Below, piece after piece: positions 1-12,900 of a stretch of 64,000 bases of DNA (position 1 is its first letter; every line of letters begins with the position of its first letter). Made by a program: the position numbers and the translations under genes. Below the pieces are notes generated by a model that saw nothing but the letters and a program-made list of their open reading frames with translations, did not search any database and was not told the origin of the DNA. The DNA is from Labia minor (taxonomy: Eukaryota > Arthropoda > Insecta > Dermaptera > Spongiphoridae). The stretch lies in assembly GCA_963082975.1 (NCBI GenBank), contig OY720344.1:29299172-29363171 (forward strand). The letters run 5' to 3'.

Positions 1-3000
1 AACGCATTCAACACTTGAAGAAGAAATGAGAACCACAATGATAAAGAAAAAAGAAACCTAAAAAGAAAATAAATAATAATACATAGCAAAGATATCACAT
101 AATATTAATTAATAAGATATATAAATAATATATTATAATAATAATAATTCAAATAAATATTATTATATGTATATGTAAAAACGAAAGATAATAATTTGTA
201 TTTAAAAAAGCAGGTCAATAGATATATTTTTCAATTTTTCCTAAAAAAGTCTGAGCTATTATTAGCGTCACCACATTCTTAAAAAATTCTTATAACAATG
301 TTTTTGATTTCTTCAGTCCAGGAAATTTAAAGAAATGTAGAAAAGATCAATGTTGAAATAAAACTTTTATAGATATATGTATATATTATATATATAAAAA
401 TATTATAGAGTAGCTAGCAGTAGCTTCTAAATCAACCTGATAAGGCAAAATAATAAAATGTGAATTTAAAAAAGAAAACTTTTTTTCTAAATCTATCCTA
501 TATATTAGCTATATAGTCTATTTTCTGACAAATAATCATATATGGTTGCATATACAAAAGTAATTTACTTTTAATATTTATTAATTTTAATATATTATAA
601 ATATTATTTGATTTTATATATAATAAAGTTATATAATCAAATTAAAATATAGTAAAATTTTTAATATTTACAAAAATTTTTAGATTTTAACATGTTTAAA
701 AAATTAATCAGATCATTTTTACCGACCGACGATAGTAAGGGAGGTATTGTTTTCACACCAAATTTCACATGTGGAGATTTTTACATATCTCCACGAATCA
801 TGCATTTTCTTAACAGAAAAAAGTATTTTTAGCATGATGTCTGTCCGTCTGTCCGTCTGTCCGTCCGTATAGATGTGTACAGCCTGAACGGCTCAACCGA
901 TTTTGATGAAATTTGGTATATTTACTTAATGCATCAGTGGGATGAATTGATCAACTTTTGGTGTAAATCCGGAAACTGGAAGTGGTAGTATTAGCGATCG
1001 ACGATAGGAAGGGAAGGGTTATTTTCACACCAAATTTCACATGAGGAGATTTTTTACATATCACCACGAATCATGCACTTTGTATTGGTTTTATTCTCGA
1101 GAAAAATCATTTTTATTAGTTTTTTTCCTCAATTTAAAATTATATGACGTCATCCAGCCATTCATGACGTCACAGCCTGGTCTTACATATAAATAAAATT
1201 AAAAATATTTATGTTCTATCCATATCTGTTTTTTATTACATTAATAGAGATATATTAAAATTATTTGAAATTGTTTCTATAGCTGAAATTAATTTACTTC
1301 AAACCGTCGGTCGGTTCGGACCTGGTCACAGGTCAACTTATTTATTATAATTATTAATAAATTTAATAAAATGCAATATAGTTTATATTATTTTTAAAAT
1401 CAAATCTTTAATCTGAAATATATTTGCTGTGGTTACCTGTTTATTATTCATCTCAGATTCAGAAAATATCTTCTTATACTTATTCAAATGAGGTAACTAT
1501 ATTAAAATTCAAAACGCCTACGGATATGGTAGGATTTAAACTTAAAATCTTATATATATATATATTTGTAAACTTTTGATTTATTCTTTATAGTATATGT
1601 TTTTCTATAATATTATTTATATATTGTAGATAAAATATATCCGTATCTAGATTGAAAAAACTTCAATAAATCTACTAATTTAAAAAAAAATCACATTCGG
1701 CTTCTATTCATGTTTGTTTATTAATTATACAAAAAATTGTATTTACACCATTTTGGAGGCTTTTAAAAATTCATCTCTATAATCTTATATTGACTGATAT
1801 CACAAAAGATTTTTTCTCATTTATTATTCTCTTTAAAAAACGAATATTTAATTTGAATTTTCTATAACTAATAATTAATTCTAATCCTCTATTCATAAAA
1901 TAAACGAATATTTGTTTATTCTTCTGTATAATTTTTATTAAAATTTAATATTATAAGTTTTGTCATAACGAAGGTTTCTGCTGTCCAGGTCAAATACTAC
2001 TTTTAGCACCCTCTCATCTACGTATTTAAAAATTAAATTTTTTATAAACAATTTTATTTTTCCCAAACTTTAAAAATTTTAGAACCTTTGAAATAATATT
2101 TAATGACAATATAGTCAGTTATTATTAAGTTTTTTTTTTTATTTTACTCATCTTAAATTTTTATAATTTTTCTTTAATGTGACTTCCCTACCAACTGCCC
2201 CTTTGTTCTCTGGTATTTATATATTTAAATTAGTTTAGGTAGTTTAAATGATTAAAGTATATATAATTTCGTATACGTTTTATGTTATTGTTTTATTATA
2301 TATATTATCATAAACTTAAAAACCTAAAACTTTCTCTGATATAAATGTTGAATACTCATGTGGAGAATAAATTTTATATTAATTTTTCATATATATATAT
2401 TTGTCCTATTTATTATATTTGATATGAAAATTAATGAATATACTTTTTGAATAATTGGTTTGTTTATTTATTGACTTTTTAAATGAAATAATAATTAGAA
2501 CATATAATAGGTTTATTTATTTATTTAATTATAAAATAATTAAATAATTTTGATAATGATTATTTATTTATATTTTTTTAGTAGAACATAAATTATTATC
2601 TCTCTATGCATCTATTGAATTTATTTAAATTGATTTTTCATTTTCATTTTTTTTTATATTTAAATATTCAATTATTAAAATGTATTAAATTAATTTATTT
2701 TTTAGTATTATTTCTATAGCTGTATTTAATTCAAATTAAGAATTGAAATAATATATTATACTTTTAATAAATATAATAAAAAATAAATAATAAAAGAAAG
2801 AATACACAAATAATTATTATTTTATATAAACATATTTTAATTTTAAATTATTTTTAATTTCTCTTATATTATATAATTAGATGAAATATTTAATATAAAA
2901 AGAAGTAAAAATAAATATTAGAATTAAGTATTTTCTAAATTTTCCACAACAAATTTAAATCATTACCTATATAATTAATATGATATTGAATCACAATTTT

Positions 3001-3515
3001 AGTATTTGACTTTCATAATTATGTAATATCAAGATTAACAAATCAATTAATTATATAACTTTTTATAATATTTTTCAAATATATAAAAAAAATCGTCGTT
3101 ATTTTGTTTCAAATATTATTGTTATTCAACAAGTATTTCAAATTATTATATTAATTTGATAGTTGGATAAAAATTAAAGAATAAAATTATCAGCTATCAA
3201 TAAGATATTTTTGAAAAATATTTTAATTTATTTATATATAAATATTGTAAATTATATATAAGTATAAGATGAATAAGTCATTAAGTTGGTGTAGGTCATG
3301 TCGTAATGTGTGTGGTTTAGGAAATAGAAGATAAACAAAAACTACATTTGTCCTGTCTGTCTGGAGCATAAGAGTAATAAAATTGAGTAAAAATTTGGGA
3401 GGATTTTATCGGTTAAAATTTCAGAATTATAATAATAACAATAATAATTTTAACAAGAATAAATTTTAATTATTCGTTAAAATTTCTTATCATTTTGACT
3501 CACCTGTGTAGACAT
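1..3515 (-). CDS. Gene A: secreted protein, first two coding exons (partial)
   Basis: Exon 1 is 3504-3515 on the minus strand and reads M-S-T-Q, followed at once by the donor GTGAGT. Exon 2 begins at position 57 after a pyrimidine-rich acceptor ending in TTTTTAG and stays open to base 1, reading VSFFFIIVVLISSSSVECV. Both junctions are phase 0. Joined, the N-terminus is a classic signal peptide: a short polar start, a run of F/I/V/L, then small residues before C. The protein is therefore inferred to be secreted; the mature part lies outside the window, so its function is unknown. A TATA box and a leader of about 75 bases precede exon 1. The ~3.4-kb intron holds a family A repeat. No competing acceptor followed by a hydrophobic open frame was noticed inside the intron. 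The join is inferred from splice signals and phase, not from transcripts. Confidence 0.66.
721..1340 (+). repeat. Family A dispersed repeat, copy 1
   Basis: This is a full-length copy of a ~620-bp element that recurs in both orientations. It starts ACCGACCGACGATAG and ends near CCTGGTCACAGGTCAACTT, with an inner CGTCGGTCGGT that is the imperfect inverse of the start. Internal landmarks in order are a CTGTCCGT-type short tandem array, a block containing GATGAAATTTGG, two perfect TGACGTCA-type palindromes about 20 bases apart, and a closing CCTGG/CAGG hairpin. There is no open frame. The TAAAAA-type boundary and end hairpin would fit a non-autonomous Helitron-like element, but the superfamily is not proven. 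Confidence 0.85.
1341..3480. other. AT-rich stretch, no gene recognised
   Basis: This is mostly A/T simple sequence and lies within the inferred intron of gene A. No open frame, inverted-repeat element or tRNA-like sequence was recognised. Confidence 0.5.
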
Positions 3516-3585
3516 GATTAACTCAAAATATAATCACTTAAATATTCACAAACCAGACAACACCTGAAGAAACAATTGACGAACT

Positions 3586-3621
3586 AAATGCCCTTGAAGA
3601 AAGTTCGAGACCCTTTATATA
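3586..3621 (-). promoter_or_regulatory. TATA promoter of gene A
   Basis: Reading the minus strand, TATATAAAGG occurs at about 3621-3612, preceded by GCCAG and a GC-richer stretch to about 3740. A start about 30 bases downstream would fall near 3590, giving a leader of roughly 75 bases before the ATG at 3515. The local base composition is clearly less AT-rich than the surroundings, as expected for a core promoter. Confidence 0.55.
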
Positions 3622-4551
3622 CTGGCGAAGTTGGCACATGGGAAGCATAATAGAAATGCTTTCACTGGCGACGCGGGAGCCATATTCAATTCGACGTCCT
3701 TTCACGAGCCACTTTCTTAATTAATCCACCATGATAACACCAAAGTACTAACCCAAGTTAGATTAACATTCAAACAAAAATACACCTTTTAGTAAACGAA
3801 AAGTGAATTTATCTACCTGTACCGCTTCCATCTATAACTTAAGAAAAATCATAAAGTTTAAATATATATGACTAAATATATATATATATAGATCAATAAA
3901 TTATGCATTGATTTACATAAAAAGTGAAAATGATTCGTTTGAATTTAGATCATGATTTGAACATACAAAATACATCTCTCTCATCAACAAAGGAAATTTA
4001 ACTCTCCAAATAATACGTATAAACATTTAGAAAATGTTTAGCTGCCTAGTAAACTTTTATTTCATTTTAATATTGTAAAGGTTATGCATTTATTTAATTT
4101 TTAAATATTTATATAAATCTCTTAAGATTAAATCCATTCTTTGAATTAATCGCTCTCTTTCTTACTTATCTAATCTAAACTTATTATACTAACAATAATT
4201 GTATTGTTACAATATAATTATTTATAAGTAAATATATAATGTCTATTTATCTGCTTAGTTAAGCAAAATCATTTGTTGGATTATCTTTAATCATTAAAGT
4301 TATTAAATCAACAGGTTAATTTTATATAAATAAATCCAAAAAATAAAATATTAATATTATTTTCTAAAAATAATTAATTTTTTTAATTATATAAATAATC
4401 TATATGATTTTAATAATTTTTAGTTTTATAGATTTTTAAAATTTAATATACATATTATAAATGTAAGTAGGTATAATTTTTCTATGCAAAGAGAATATCC
4501 TCATTAAAACCATACACATATTATTATAAACGAAATTGAAAGTAAAAAATA

Positions 4552-5262
4552 CGAGGTAGGGTCAAAAGTTCGCGGAATTGGTTATTAAAAATTTATTAAA
4601 AATATTTATAACATTCTTACATTATTTCCCTTCAAAATACTCTCCTCCTGCATCTACACATTTATTCCACCGTTCATATAATTGTTGGAAACACTCTTGA
4701 AAGCCGTTTTTTGAAAGTTCTTTCAGCCGCTCCGTCGCATTTTCAATCACCTCGTAAAGAAAGCACCATGTCTCTTCACCTGTAACAATTTTGCGCAGGA
4801 AGCTGTCATCTGCATCAGCCATTTCAATCAAGTCCCTGGACAGGGTCACTCTCATTTCCTTTTGCTCAGGGGATAACATTTTTGGAACAAAGTCATCATC
4901 AATTGTTGTGCGACCGTCGCGAAAACGCTTATGCCACTCGTAAACTGCTGTTTTCTTCATCGCAGAATTTCCGTATGCTTTTTTTAGCATCTCAAGAGTC
5001 TCCGAGGATGATTTCTCCAGCAACACACAGAATTTAATATTGCCACGCTGCTCTAATGACGACATTGCACAATCCGACGAAAGAAAGAAACTACGATCTA
5101 CAATATTAAACACCGAACGCACGGAACCAACTACAACTGCCTGCTAACCTCAAAAGCACATTCACTACCAGTTATGCCAACCTCACAAACAAAAATTTCC
5201 CTTTCAGCTAAGATATACTTGACTATAAGCGACCATTCCGCGAACTTTTTGACCCTACCTCG
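4552..5262 (-). mobile_element. Mariner element, internally deleted
   Basis: Inverted ends of about 27 bases start CGAGGTAGGGTCAAAAGTTC and are flanked on both sides by the TA target duplication (4550-4551 and 5263-5264). The body of ~710 bp is shorter than the ~1.3 kb of a full mariner. It carries a truncated but open transposase frame on the minus strand. Ends and flanks look young: the terminal repeats differ at few positions. Confidence 0.93.
4622..5065 (-). pseudogene. Mariner transposase with in-frame catalytic deletion
   Basis: The usual mariner start (MSSLEQRGNIKFCVLLEKSS) is at 5065; the frame is open upstream to 5122 but that extension is not typical of the family. About 147 residues remain, against roughly 340 in intact relatives. 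The N-terminal helix-turn-helix DNA-binding region (GNIKFCVLL to YEWHKRFRDGR) is kept. The first catalytic site reads TGEETW, with glutamate where the family has aspartate. Immediately after it the protein jumps to the C-terminal segment (ERLKELSKNGFQECF to GGEYFEGK), so the second and third catalytic aspartates are missing. The deletion keeps the frame. It cannot be an active transposase, but it could still bind inverted repeats. Confidence 0.88.
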
Positions 5263-5264
5263 TA

Positions 5265-6120
5265 GTATATAATTATGTGTTAACAATTTATTGTCAATTA
5301 TATAATATATTGATTGGGGAAAAAATTAAAAAAGACATGGAATTTCAATTAAAAAATGTAAATTAAATAATCATCTACAAATGAAATTCTTTTATTCTCA
5401 TACCAAATTAATGATTTTTGATATTTTTCACATATCACATATTGTTTTTCATTATTCTTTTATTTTTATAGTTTTTTTTTCGAAGAAATCCATTTAATAA
5501 TGAATAAAGCAGAATTTATTTCTCATTGAATTCCTTTTACAACCATTTTCAGGTCATATGCATCAAATATTGCCAATTAATTCATTTATTTATTAAACCA
5601 CTTTTGGGGATTTCCAAATTAATATTTATATTATATTTTATTTTTTTTAAACTGAATTTTGTTATTTGATGGTGTTGAAATTTACATATAGGCATGATTA
5701 GGAATATTCATGTATACTTACTCAAAATTTAAATTTAAAATAATTAAAAATTTTTTTGTTAATTGTAGAAATTGTAAATTTATTATTTCTTCTACATTTT
5801 CAATTTATTTTTTCTTATTATTTTTTGTCAGCTGTATAAAAAAAGAAAAGATAATTGTTATTTCTAATTATATGTTTTGCTCATGTTTTATTAATCTTAT
5901 ATAATAGTATATTATTTTTAAATATATTATATATTATATTACATATATATATACACATATATATATTTTATTTGCCACAAATATGTAAATTTCACAAGAA
6001 TAAATAGAAATTTACCTAGATATATATACTTATATTATAATATTATAAATAATTACAATTCTTGCTAGTAAAATAAGTTCAGATTATATAGATAAGAAGG
6101 AGAGATATTAATTTAAAAAA
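5265..6120. other. AT-rich intergenic stretch
   Basis: Low-complexity A/T sequence with short TA runs near 5940-5970. A 64-codon open frame at 5710-5904 has the composition of random AT-rich sequence, so it is not called a gene. Confidence 0.5.
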
Positions 6121-6127
6121 ATGATAA

Positions 6128-6870
6128 AAGTATACAACTTTGCTTCCGCTGTTTTTCAAAAGATGGCTGTAACTAACTGTAAGTAATCGTACAATAAGCT
6201 TAGAGTTTGTAAACATAATGCGGTTGAAATATTAGCCGATTTGTGTCTGCATTTTAAAGTTATTCCTGATAGAAAATGTCTGTTTCTGTTTTAATCTGAA
6301 GAAATCTGAGGCTAAGGCTCATAGAATGCTTTCAAATACCTATGGTGAGGCCGCTATTAGTGTAAGAAGGTGCCGAGAGTGGTTTCAACGCTTCAAGAAT
6401 GGTAATTTTGAGGTCGAAGACCAGCATGACGGTGGAAGATGCAGAATTGATCAAAACTTGTGTCAAATGTAACAAGAATTAGCAGGATCATTGTGAGTGA
6501 CTAAACAAGTAATTTCAATACGCCTGAAAGTTATGGGAATGATTCAGAAACAAGGAAATTGAGTACGAGTTGATGCCGTGAGATGCGTTCTATTCTACGT
6601 CGCACTACAATGATAGACAAAATAAAGTAATTTTGCATCAACTTCATGTCTCAAAGCCCGACAAAACATACTTAGAAACGTTGGAATGAGATGTCCTACT
6701 CCACTCGCCGTATTCTCCAGACATTGGCCCCTCTGACAATCACGTGTTTCGATCAATGACACACGGCCTGGCGGACTAGCACTTTCGTTCTTAAGAAGAA
6801 GTGAAAAATTGGATTGATTCGTGGATTATCTCAAAAAATGACCAGTTTTTTCTACTCGTGATTCATATGA
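6128..6870 (+). pseudogene. Decayed mariner transposase (Mos1-like type)
   Basis: The left part carries the leader-like block TACAACTTTGCTTCCGCTG and then a broken frame whose pieces read AFKYL/GEAAISVRRCREWFQRF and NGNFEVEDQHDGGR, typical of the mariner helix-turn-helix region. After a large internal deletion, the right part recalls the C-terminus (blocks matching LPHSPYSP, APSD and a KNDQFF-like tail). Several stops and frameshifts are present and the end repeats are no longer clear. It is inert. Confidence 0.75.
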
Positions 6871-8010
6871 TACTAAATAATAATTTGAATAATAGAATGT
6901 TTTTCACCAATTATTTTAATTTCAAAATCAAATAAATATTTAAAAATTAAATAAAAGAATTACCTTTACAATATTTTCATATTAAAATAAAATATATATT
7001 TATATATATATATTAACTTTTAAAATAATTATCCAAACCGAGAGATAAAGTCTGCAAAGTAAAAATTAAATGTCAACTACATGTGACAAAAATGTTGTTA
7101 TTAATTATTATATCAATCATTTTCCTAGTACAAAATATAACAATCCATTCCTCTAACCATTTGTGTCAGAGCTATAAAAAAAACTGGTCAATGCTGAGTG
7201 ATCTAATAATAATCAATTAGTCATTTGTCAAACTGTCAATATTTTTCTAACGATTTTGTCATTTCAGCAAGATTTTTTTTAAGGTAAGCAAGATGTCTGT
7301 TTAGAGAGGGGGAAAGCAGAATATTTTTAATTTTTTATAAAAAATAAATAAATGGGCGTAGAAGGTGATTCATTTCAAGAAGCACGACAATTCTACATAA
7401 GATATGAAATTTTATAAAAGATGTTTAATAAAAATAAAGAAATTAATATTTTAAAAAATTAAAATTTTATTAGCAAATAATTTTTTGGTGTTATTGAATT
7501 ATTTAAAACTAAATCAAAAATAGAGGTAAACCTGCTGTCCGGCCTTTCAAAATTGTTAAGTATTTATTCATGTGACATTGTAGATATACCAATATATATC
7601 TATTATATAACTCCGACATGTTTCTTAAGAATTCGACTTTATTAATGGTTCAAAAATTATGATATTATGAACATTCAATCATTTATATCTAAATATGATG
7701 TTTATTTGAATGACCAAAATTATTTGCATGTTTAAAATTTAAAGTGGTCTTTTAATAAAAGTTTTGAAAATACATCTTAAAATCGTTCAATTAATTTATC
7801 AATTTAACTTCAGGTTAGAGATTGAAAAAATTTGGTTTCTGCATTCAAAAACTTTCGAGGTAATTACCGCCACAGAGATAGAATATAGAAAGGATTTTTT
7901 ACGATTAAATTACTCTTATAATTTTATACACAATTTATTAGTTGTGGGTGTATTTATACTTATTATTTTTTAATTGTATTAGTAAAAATTTTTTATTCAA
8001 ATATTTAAAT
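6871..8010. other. AT-rich intergenic stretch
   Basis: No gene, repeat boundary or structured element was recognised. The open frame at 7764-7973 is short and AT-driven. Confidence 0.45.
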
Positions 8011-8641
8011 AAGTTGAGCTGTGGCCAGGTCTGAACCGACCGACGGTTTGAAGTAAATTAATTTCCAGCTACAGAAACAATTTCAAATAATTTTAATATA
8101 TCTCTATTAATGTAATAAAAAACAGATATGGATAGAACATAAATATTTTTAATTTTATTTTATTTATAATATATATGTAAGACCAGGCTGTGACGTCATG
8201 AATGGCTGGATGACGTCATATATAATTTTAAATTAAGAAAAACCTATAAAAATGATTTTTCTCGAGAATAAAACCAATACAAAGTGCATGATTCGTGGTG
8301 ATATGTAAAAAATCTCCTCATGTGAAATTTGGTGTGAAAATAACCCTTCCCTTCCTATCGTCGATCGCTAATACTACCACTTCCAGTTTCCGGATTTACA
8401 CCAAAAGTTGATCAATTCATCCCACTGATGCATTAAGTAAATATACCAAATTTCATCAAAATCGGTTGAGCCGTTCAGGCTGTACACATCTATACGGACG
8501 GACAGACGGACAGACGGACAGACATCATGCTAAAAATACTTTTTTCTGTTAAGAAAATGCATGATTCGTGGAGATATGTAAAAATCTCCACATGTGAAAT
8601 TTGGTGTGAAAACAATACCTCCCTTACTATCGTCGGTCGGT
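8011..8641 (-). repeat. Family A dispersed repeat, copy 2
   Basis: Full-length copy in the opposite orientation to copy 1. It opens AAGTTGAGCTGTGGCCAGG, keeps the two TGACGTCA palindromes near 8190-8220 and the GGACGGACAGAC short array near 8495-8522, and ends TATCGTCGGTCGGTAAAAA. It is very similar to copy 1 by eye over its length. Confidence 0.85.
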
Positions 8642-8649
8642 AAAAATTG

Positions 8650-9840
8650 GCTGGTGGTCTTTTTCGCTCTGGAGACAGTTTTATTTTAATATTTATAAAA
8701 GTAATTCGTAAATATTTATACTTTTAAAATAAATGAATATTTAGATAACATTGAATTATTGAAATTATATATTTAACTTTTTAGCAGTTGTTTCTAAAAA
8801 TTACATTCAAAAGTGAAAATTTTTTATGAAATTTAGTCGGCGTTTCTCAAGTCATTTAAATTTAATACAAACATTTGATAAAAGCACTTAATCTAGTTAA
8901 TTAATTTACCTATATATATAATATGAAATAAGTAAAATAGATTTAAACAGAGAGTTGCTTCAATTTTGCCACAGAGATTATTATTTAATTCTTATAGAAG
9001 AGCATTAGCTTAACTATAATATAAATTTATAAAGTCAAGAGATTATTTGACCATCCCTCTGGAAAGTTAAAGTCCTATTCAATGAAAGGACTTACTAGAG
9101 TTAACACTCAACATCTGAATGGACGTAATATATTACGGGAATCTAAATCAAATGCTGACTTATTCCCTTACAACTAAATGTTGTGCCATAGAAATTGTTT
9201 TCTATTATATTTAAATCGATAGACAAATAATATTTCTTAAATATTAATTAATTATTAATAAATAAGGATTATTTTCTAATTGAGAAAATTCGACGCTGTT
9301 TTTTTTTTATAAATAGAAAAATTGATTTGATATTAAAAGATTTTGAAATTAAAAGAAGAATATTGATGATTCATAATTAATTAAAGGTTTAAAGAAAAAT
9401 TGATAAACTTCGAATTGATTTAAAATATTTTTTGGTTTAAAAATATTCTGAGTTGAGATATTTATTATCTCTTATTTCAGTTCTGAACAAAGAATACATA
9501 TAATATTTATAAATGTTATTTATAACCTAATTAATAATTAAGTAAAAAAGTTTTATTTAATTTTTAAGTTTTATCTCAACTATCGAACTATCGAGTTATA
9601 TAATTTTTTTAAATTCTTATCATGAATTAAAAATCAATATAAATAATAAAATTAATAGAAACGATAGTTTAATCTTTTTGTTTTATTCTAAAGTTTATTG
9701 TATATATATAGGTATATAGGTATGTATATGTAAATATTATCTATATTTAACTAAAGGTATTATAAATTATTCCTCATTCTTCATGATAGTATAAAGTTCT
9801 TTATCTTTCAGTCAAGAAGTCGATTATATGTCTTCAACCC
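8650..9840. other. AT-rich intergenic stretch
   Basis: Nothing recognisable as a gene or element. A short, more balanced patch around 9050-9180 is unexplained. Confidence 0.45.
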
Positions 9841-9921
9841 TTATCATTACTTTTCACTTCTTATCCAGCACGTTTACTCGTCGATAAATACCACTTGACG
9901 GGGTCCCTCGTAGAGTAAAGC

Positions 9922-9958
9922 TATAAAACACAGGATGTTAGCAGGACGCCAATTTGCC
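9922..9958 (+). promoter_or_regulatory. TATA promoter of gene B
   Basis: CTATAAAACA places a TATA box at 9922-9928. A start about 30 bases downstream falls near 9953, only some ten bases before the ATG at 9962. The preceding ~100 bases are GC-richer than the surroundings. A very short leader after a strong TATA is common for abundantly expressed arthropod structural genes. Confidence 0.6.
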
Positions 9959-9961
9959 AAA

Positions 9962-12900
9962 ATGGCCCGCCTGGTAAGAAAGTTTTTCTTTCACTTGCTT
10001 ATTGGAATTTTTATTTATTTCCAGTAATTAATCTGTTTTATTTAATAATAAATGATTTATTTCAATATTTTAATATAATTTTTACCGACCGACGATAGTA
10101 AGGGAGGTATTGTTTTCACACCAAATTTCACATGTGGAGATTTTTACATATCTCCACGAATCATGCATTTTCTTAACAGAAAAAAGTATTTTTAGCATGA
10201 TGTCTGTCCGTCCGTATAGACGTGTACAGCCTGAACGGCTCAACGGATTTTGATGAAATTTGGTATATTTACTTAATGCATCAGTAGGATGAATTGATCA
10301 ACTTTTGGTGCAAATCCGGAAACTGGAAGTGGTAGTATTAGCGATCGACGATAGGAAGGGAAGGGTTATTTTCACACCAAATTTCACATGAGGAGATTTT
10401 TTACATATCACCACGAATCATGCACTTTGTATTGGTTTTATTCTCGAGAAAAATCATTTTTATTAGTTTTTTTCCTCAATTTAAAATTATATGACGTCAT
10501 CCAGCCATTCATGACGTCACAGCCTGGTCTTACATATAAATAAAATTAAAAATATTTATGTTCTATCCATATCTGTTTTTTATTACATTAATAGAGATAT
10601 ATTAAAATTATTTGAAATTGTTTCTATAGCTGAAATTAATTTATTTCAAACCGTCGGTCGGTTCAGACCTGGCCACAGGTCAACTTATTATTTTCTAAAT
10701 ACCATTTCAAAAATGATTATAATCAGAATATGTCTTCAAAACTTATGTTTTACTTAATATTTTTTTTCTTATTTAAAATAAATAAAAAAAAAAATAAAAT
10801 ATTTCAATTTTCATTTCATGATTTTAAGGGTTTTAACTTTTCCAATGTTAATAAAATAAATAATAATATAATGATAAAATTGTCAAAGTATGAATACTAT
10901 CATTAAAATTTTTATTTTGTGTGTGTGTCTTTAAAAATTCTCTATTATCCATAGGCTTATTATTTTAAATGCAATTTTAAGTATTTATATATATCTATAT
11001 ACCCATATATCCTTTGAACAGGGATATTTTTTTTAATTAAAAATAGATCCATTTATTTGTTTAGGAATTAATGAAAATTCCCCGATCTGTTTGGTTAGTA
11101 TATTTTAATCAAGACAGGTCAGTGACATCAGAATTAATAGAAACTTCAAAGCAATATAAAAATGTTAAAAATAAATAATTAAAAAAATTGTCTTCCGTTG
11201 ATTAGTGCATACGTACGTGAATTATGCTGAAAACAATGTGATATAATATCTATCATTGATAAATTGATATACATATGTATAAATTTTTTAGCATATCAAT
11301 GAGGAATTATTTATTATTTCGAAATATTTTTTTTTAAATAAAACGATATCATTTTAATTTAAAAGATTTAGGAATATAAATTGAATATTAATTAAATTAA
11401 TTTTTCTTATAGCTTATTAAATACACATCTTCCTAATATTATATATTAATTAGAAGTGTTGATAATCTTATTCATATTATAATAATAATAATTTAAATTT
11501 ATTCTTAAATTATTATTATATCATTTTAATATAGAACTTTAATTTTGCTAAAAATTAATTAATTTTTTCTTATGATTAATACCTATATCTATTTGTTATG
11601 TGAAAAAAGTTTATTATGGCTTAGGATTTAATTTCATTAAACAATAATAATGAAAATACTTATTTGATAAGTTTTCTGAACAATCTTTATGAATCTTTTA
11701 TTAATTAAATGAATGTTTGATAAATGCTCCATAGGATATTTTCTATCATTTTGATTTTATACGAGATATTTTAATTTTAAACAAATGTCTAATAATACTT
11801 AATTATTAAGTATTTTAATAACTTTTCATGATTGGAGATTTATTGTCGAAAAATTATGTTTTGTGATTTAAATAAGTAATATATAATAAAAGTTTTTTCT
11901 TGGGAAATAAAATAAATGATATTTTTTATAAATTTAACATGAAAAAATTTTTTTTTATAACAATTTCAATCTAAAATGGAAATGAAAATTAATCATAAAA
12001 TTAAAAAGGTTAAAGGAAGTTATTAAAAGCACACGGTTTTATGTTTCAAGATAAATTTTTTTATTCAACTTAATGATCATTTCGTTAACAGTTATGTCAC
12101 CATAAGGAGTTTCTACTATATTATACTATAACTGTCAATACAATACAATACAATATTTCAACCAGTTATCATTCGAAACTAAATATAATTAAATAATATT
12201 TTATTTTTTATGATCAAAAATAGAAGCAACCCGCGGTCCTCTGAACAAATTTGACGCCAATCATAATAGTACAATATCATTTTATTGGTAATCTAAACTT
12301 TTTGCGGACCACTCTTGATTACTATTATATTAAATATATATTATAATAATCTCTAAAACAATGAAACGATTTTTTGAGATGTAGTGTTTTTGTAATTTGT
12401 TCATTAAATATGAAAGGTTTAATAATTTATTAAGCTTTTTTTTGTCTGTGCCAAGTTATGTCGATCATTCGTTTGGCCCTTTGATAAAAAGAGTTGCTCA
12501 CCCCTACTTTAAATAATTTTAAAAGGGTAAAATAAATATTTTTAAAATAAAGTATGGATTATTCAGTTTAATGGATATTTTTATTAGTAATCAAAGTACA
12601 TACTTATATAAATTTTTAACTATCGATCAAATTATTGCATATGAAATAAAATACTAAATGCTAAATACATATAATAATTACTTCTCAATATCCCACCTTG
12701 AAGCTGATTAATACTAATTTAAATTCATATATCCCAGACATATGCTTTGGGTAAGTAGTATAGAGAATTTACACCAATGAAAATATAGATAGAATTTTTT
12801 TGTGGAAAAAAATATTTTTTTTCAATCTTAATTTATATTTTTTTTTCTATTTGAAAAATTAAGAATTGTTAACAGATGCTTTTTTTAAATTTTATTGAAA

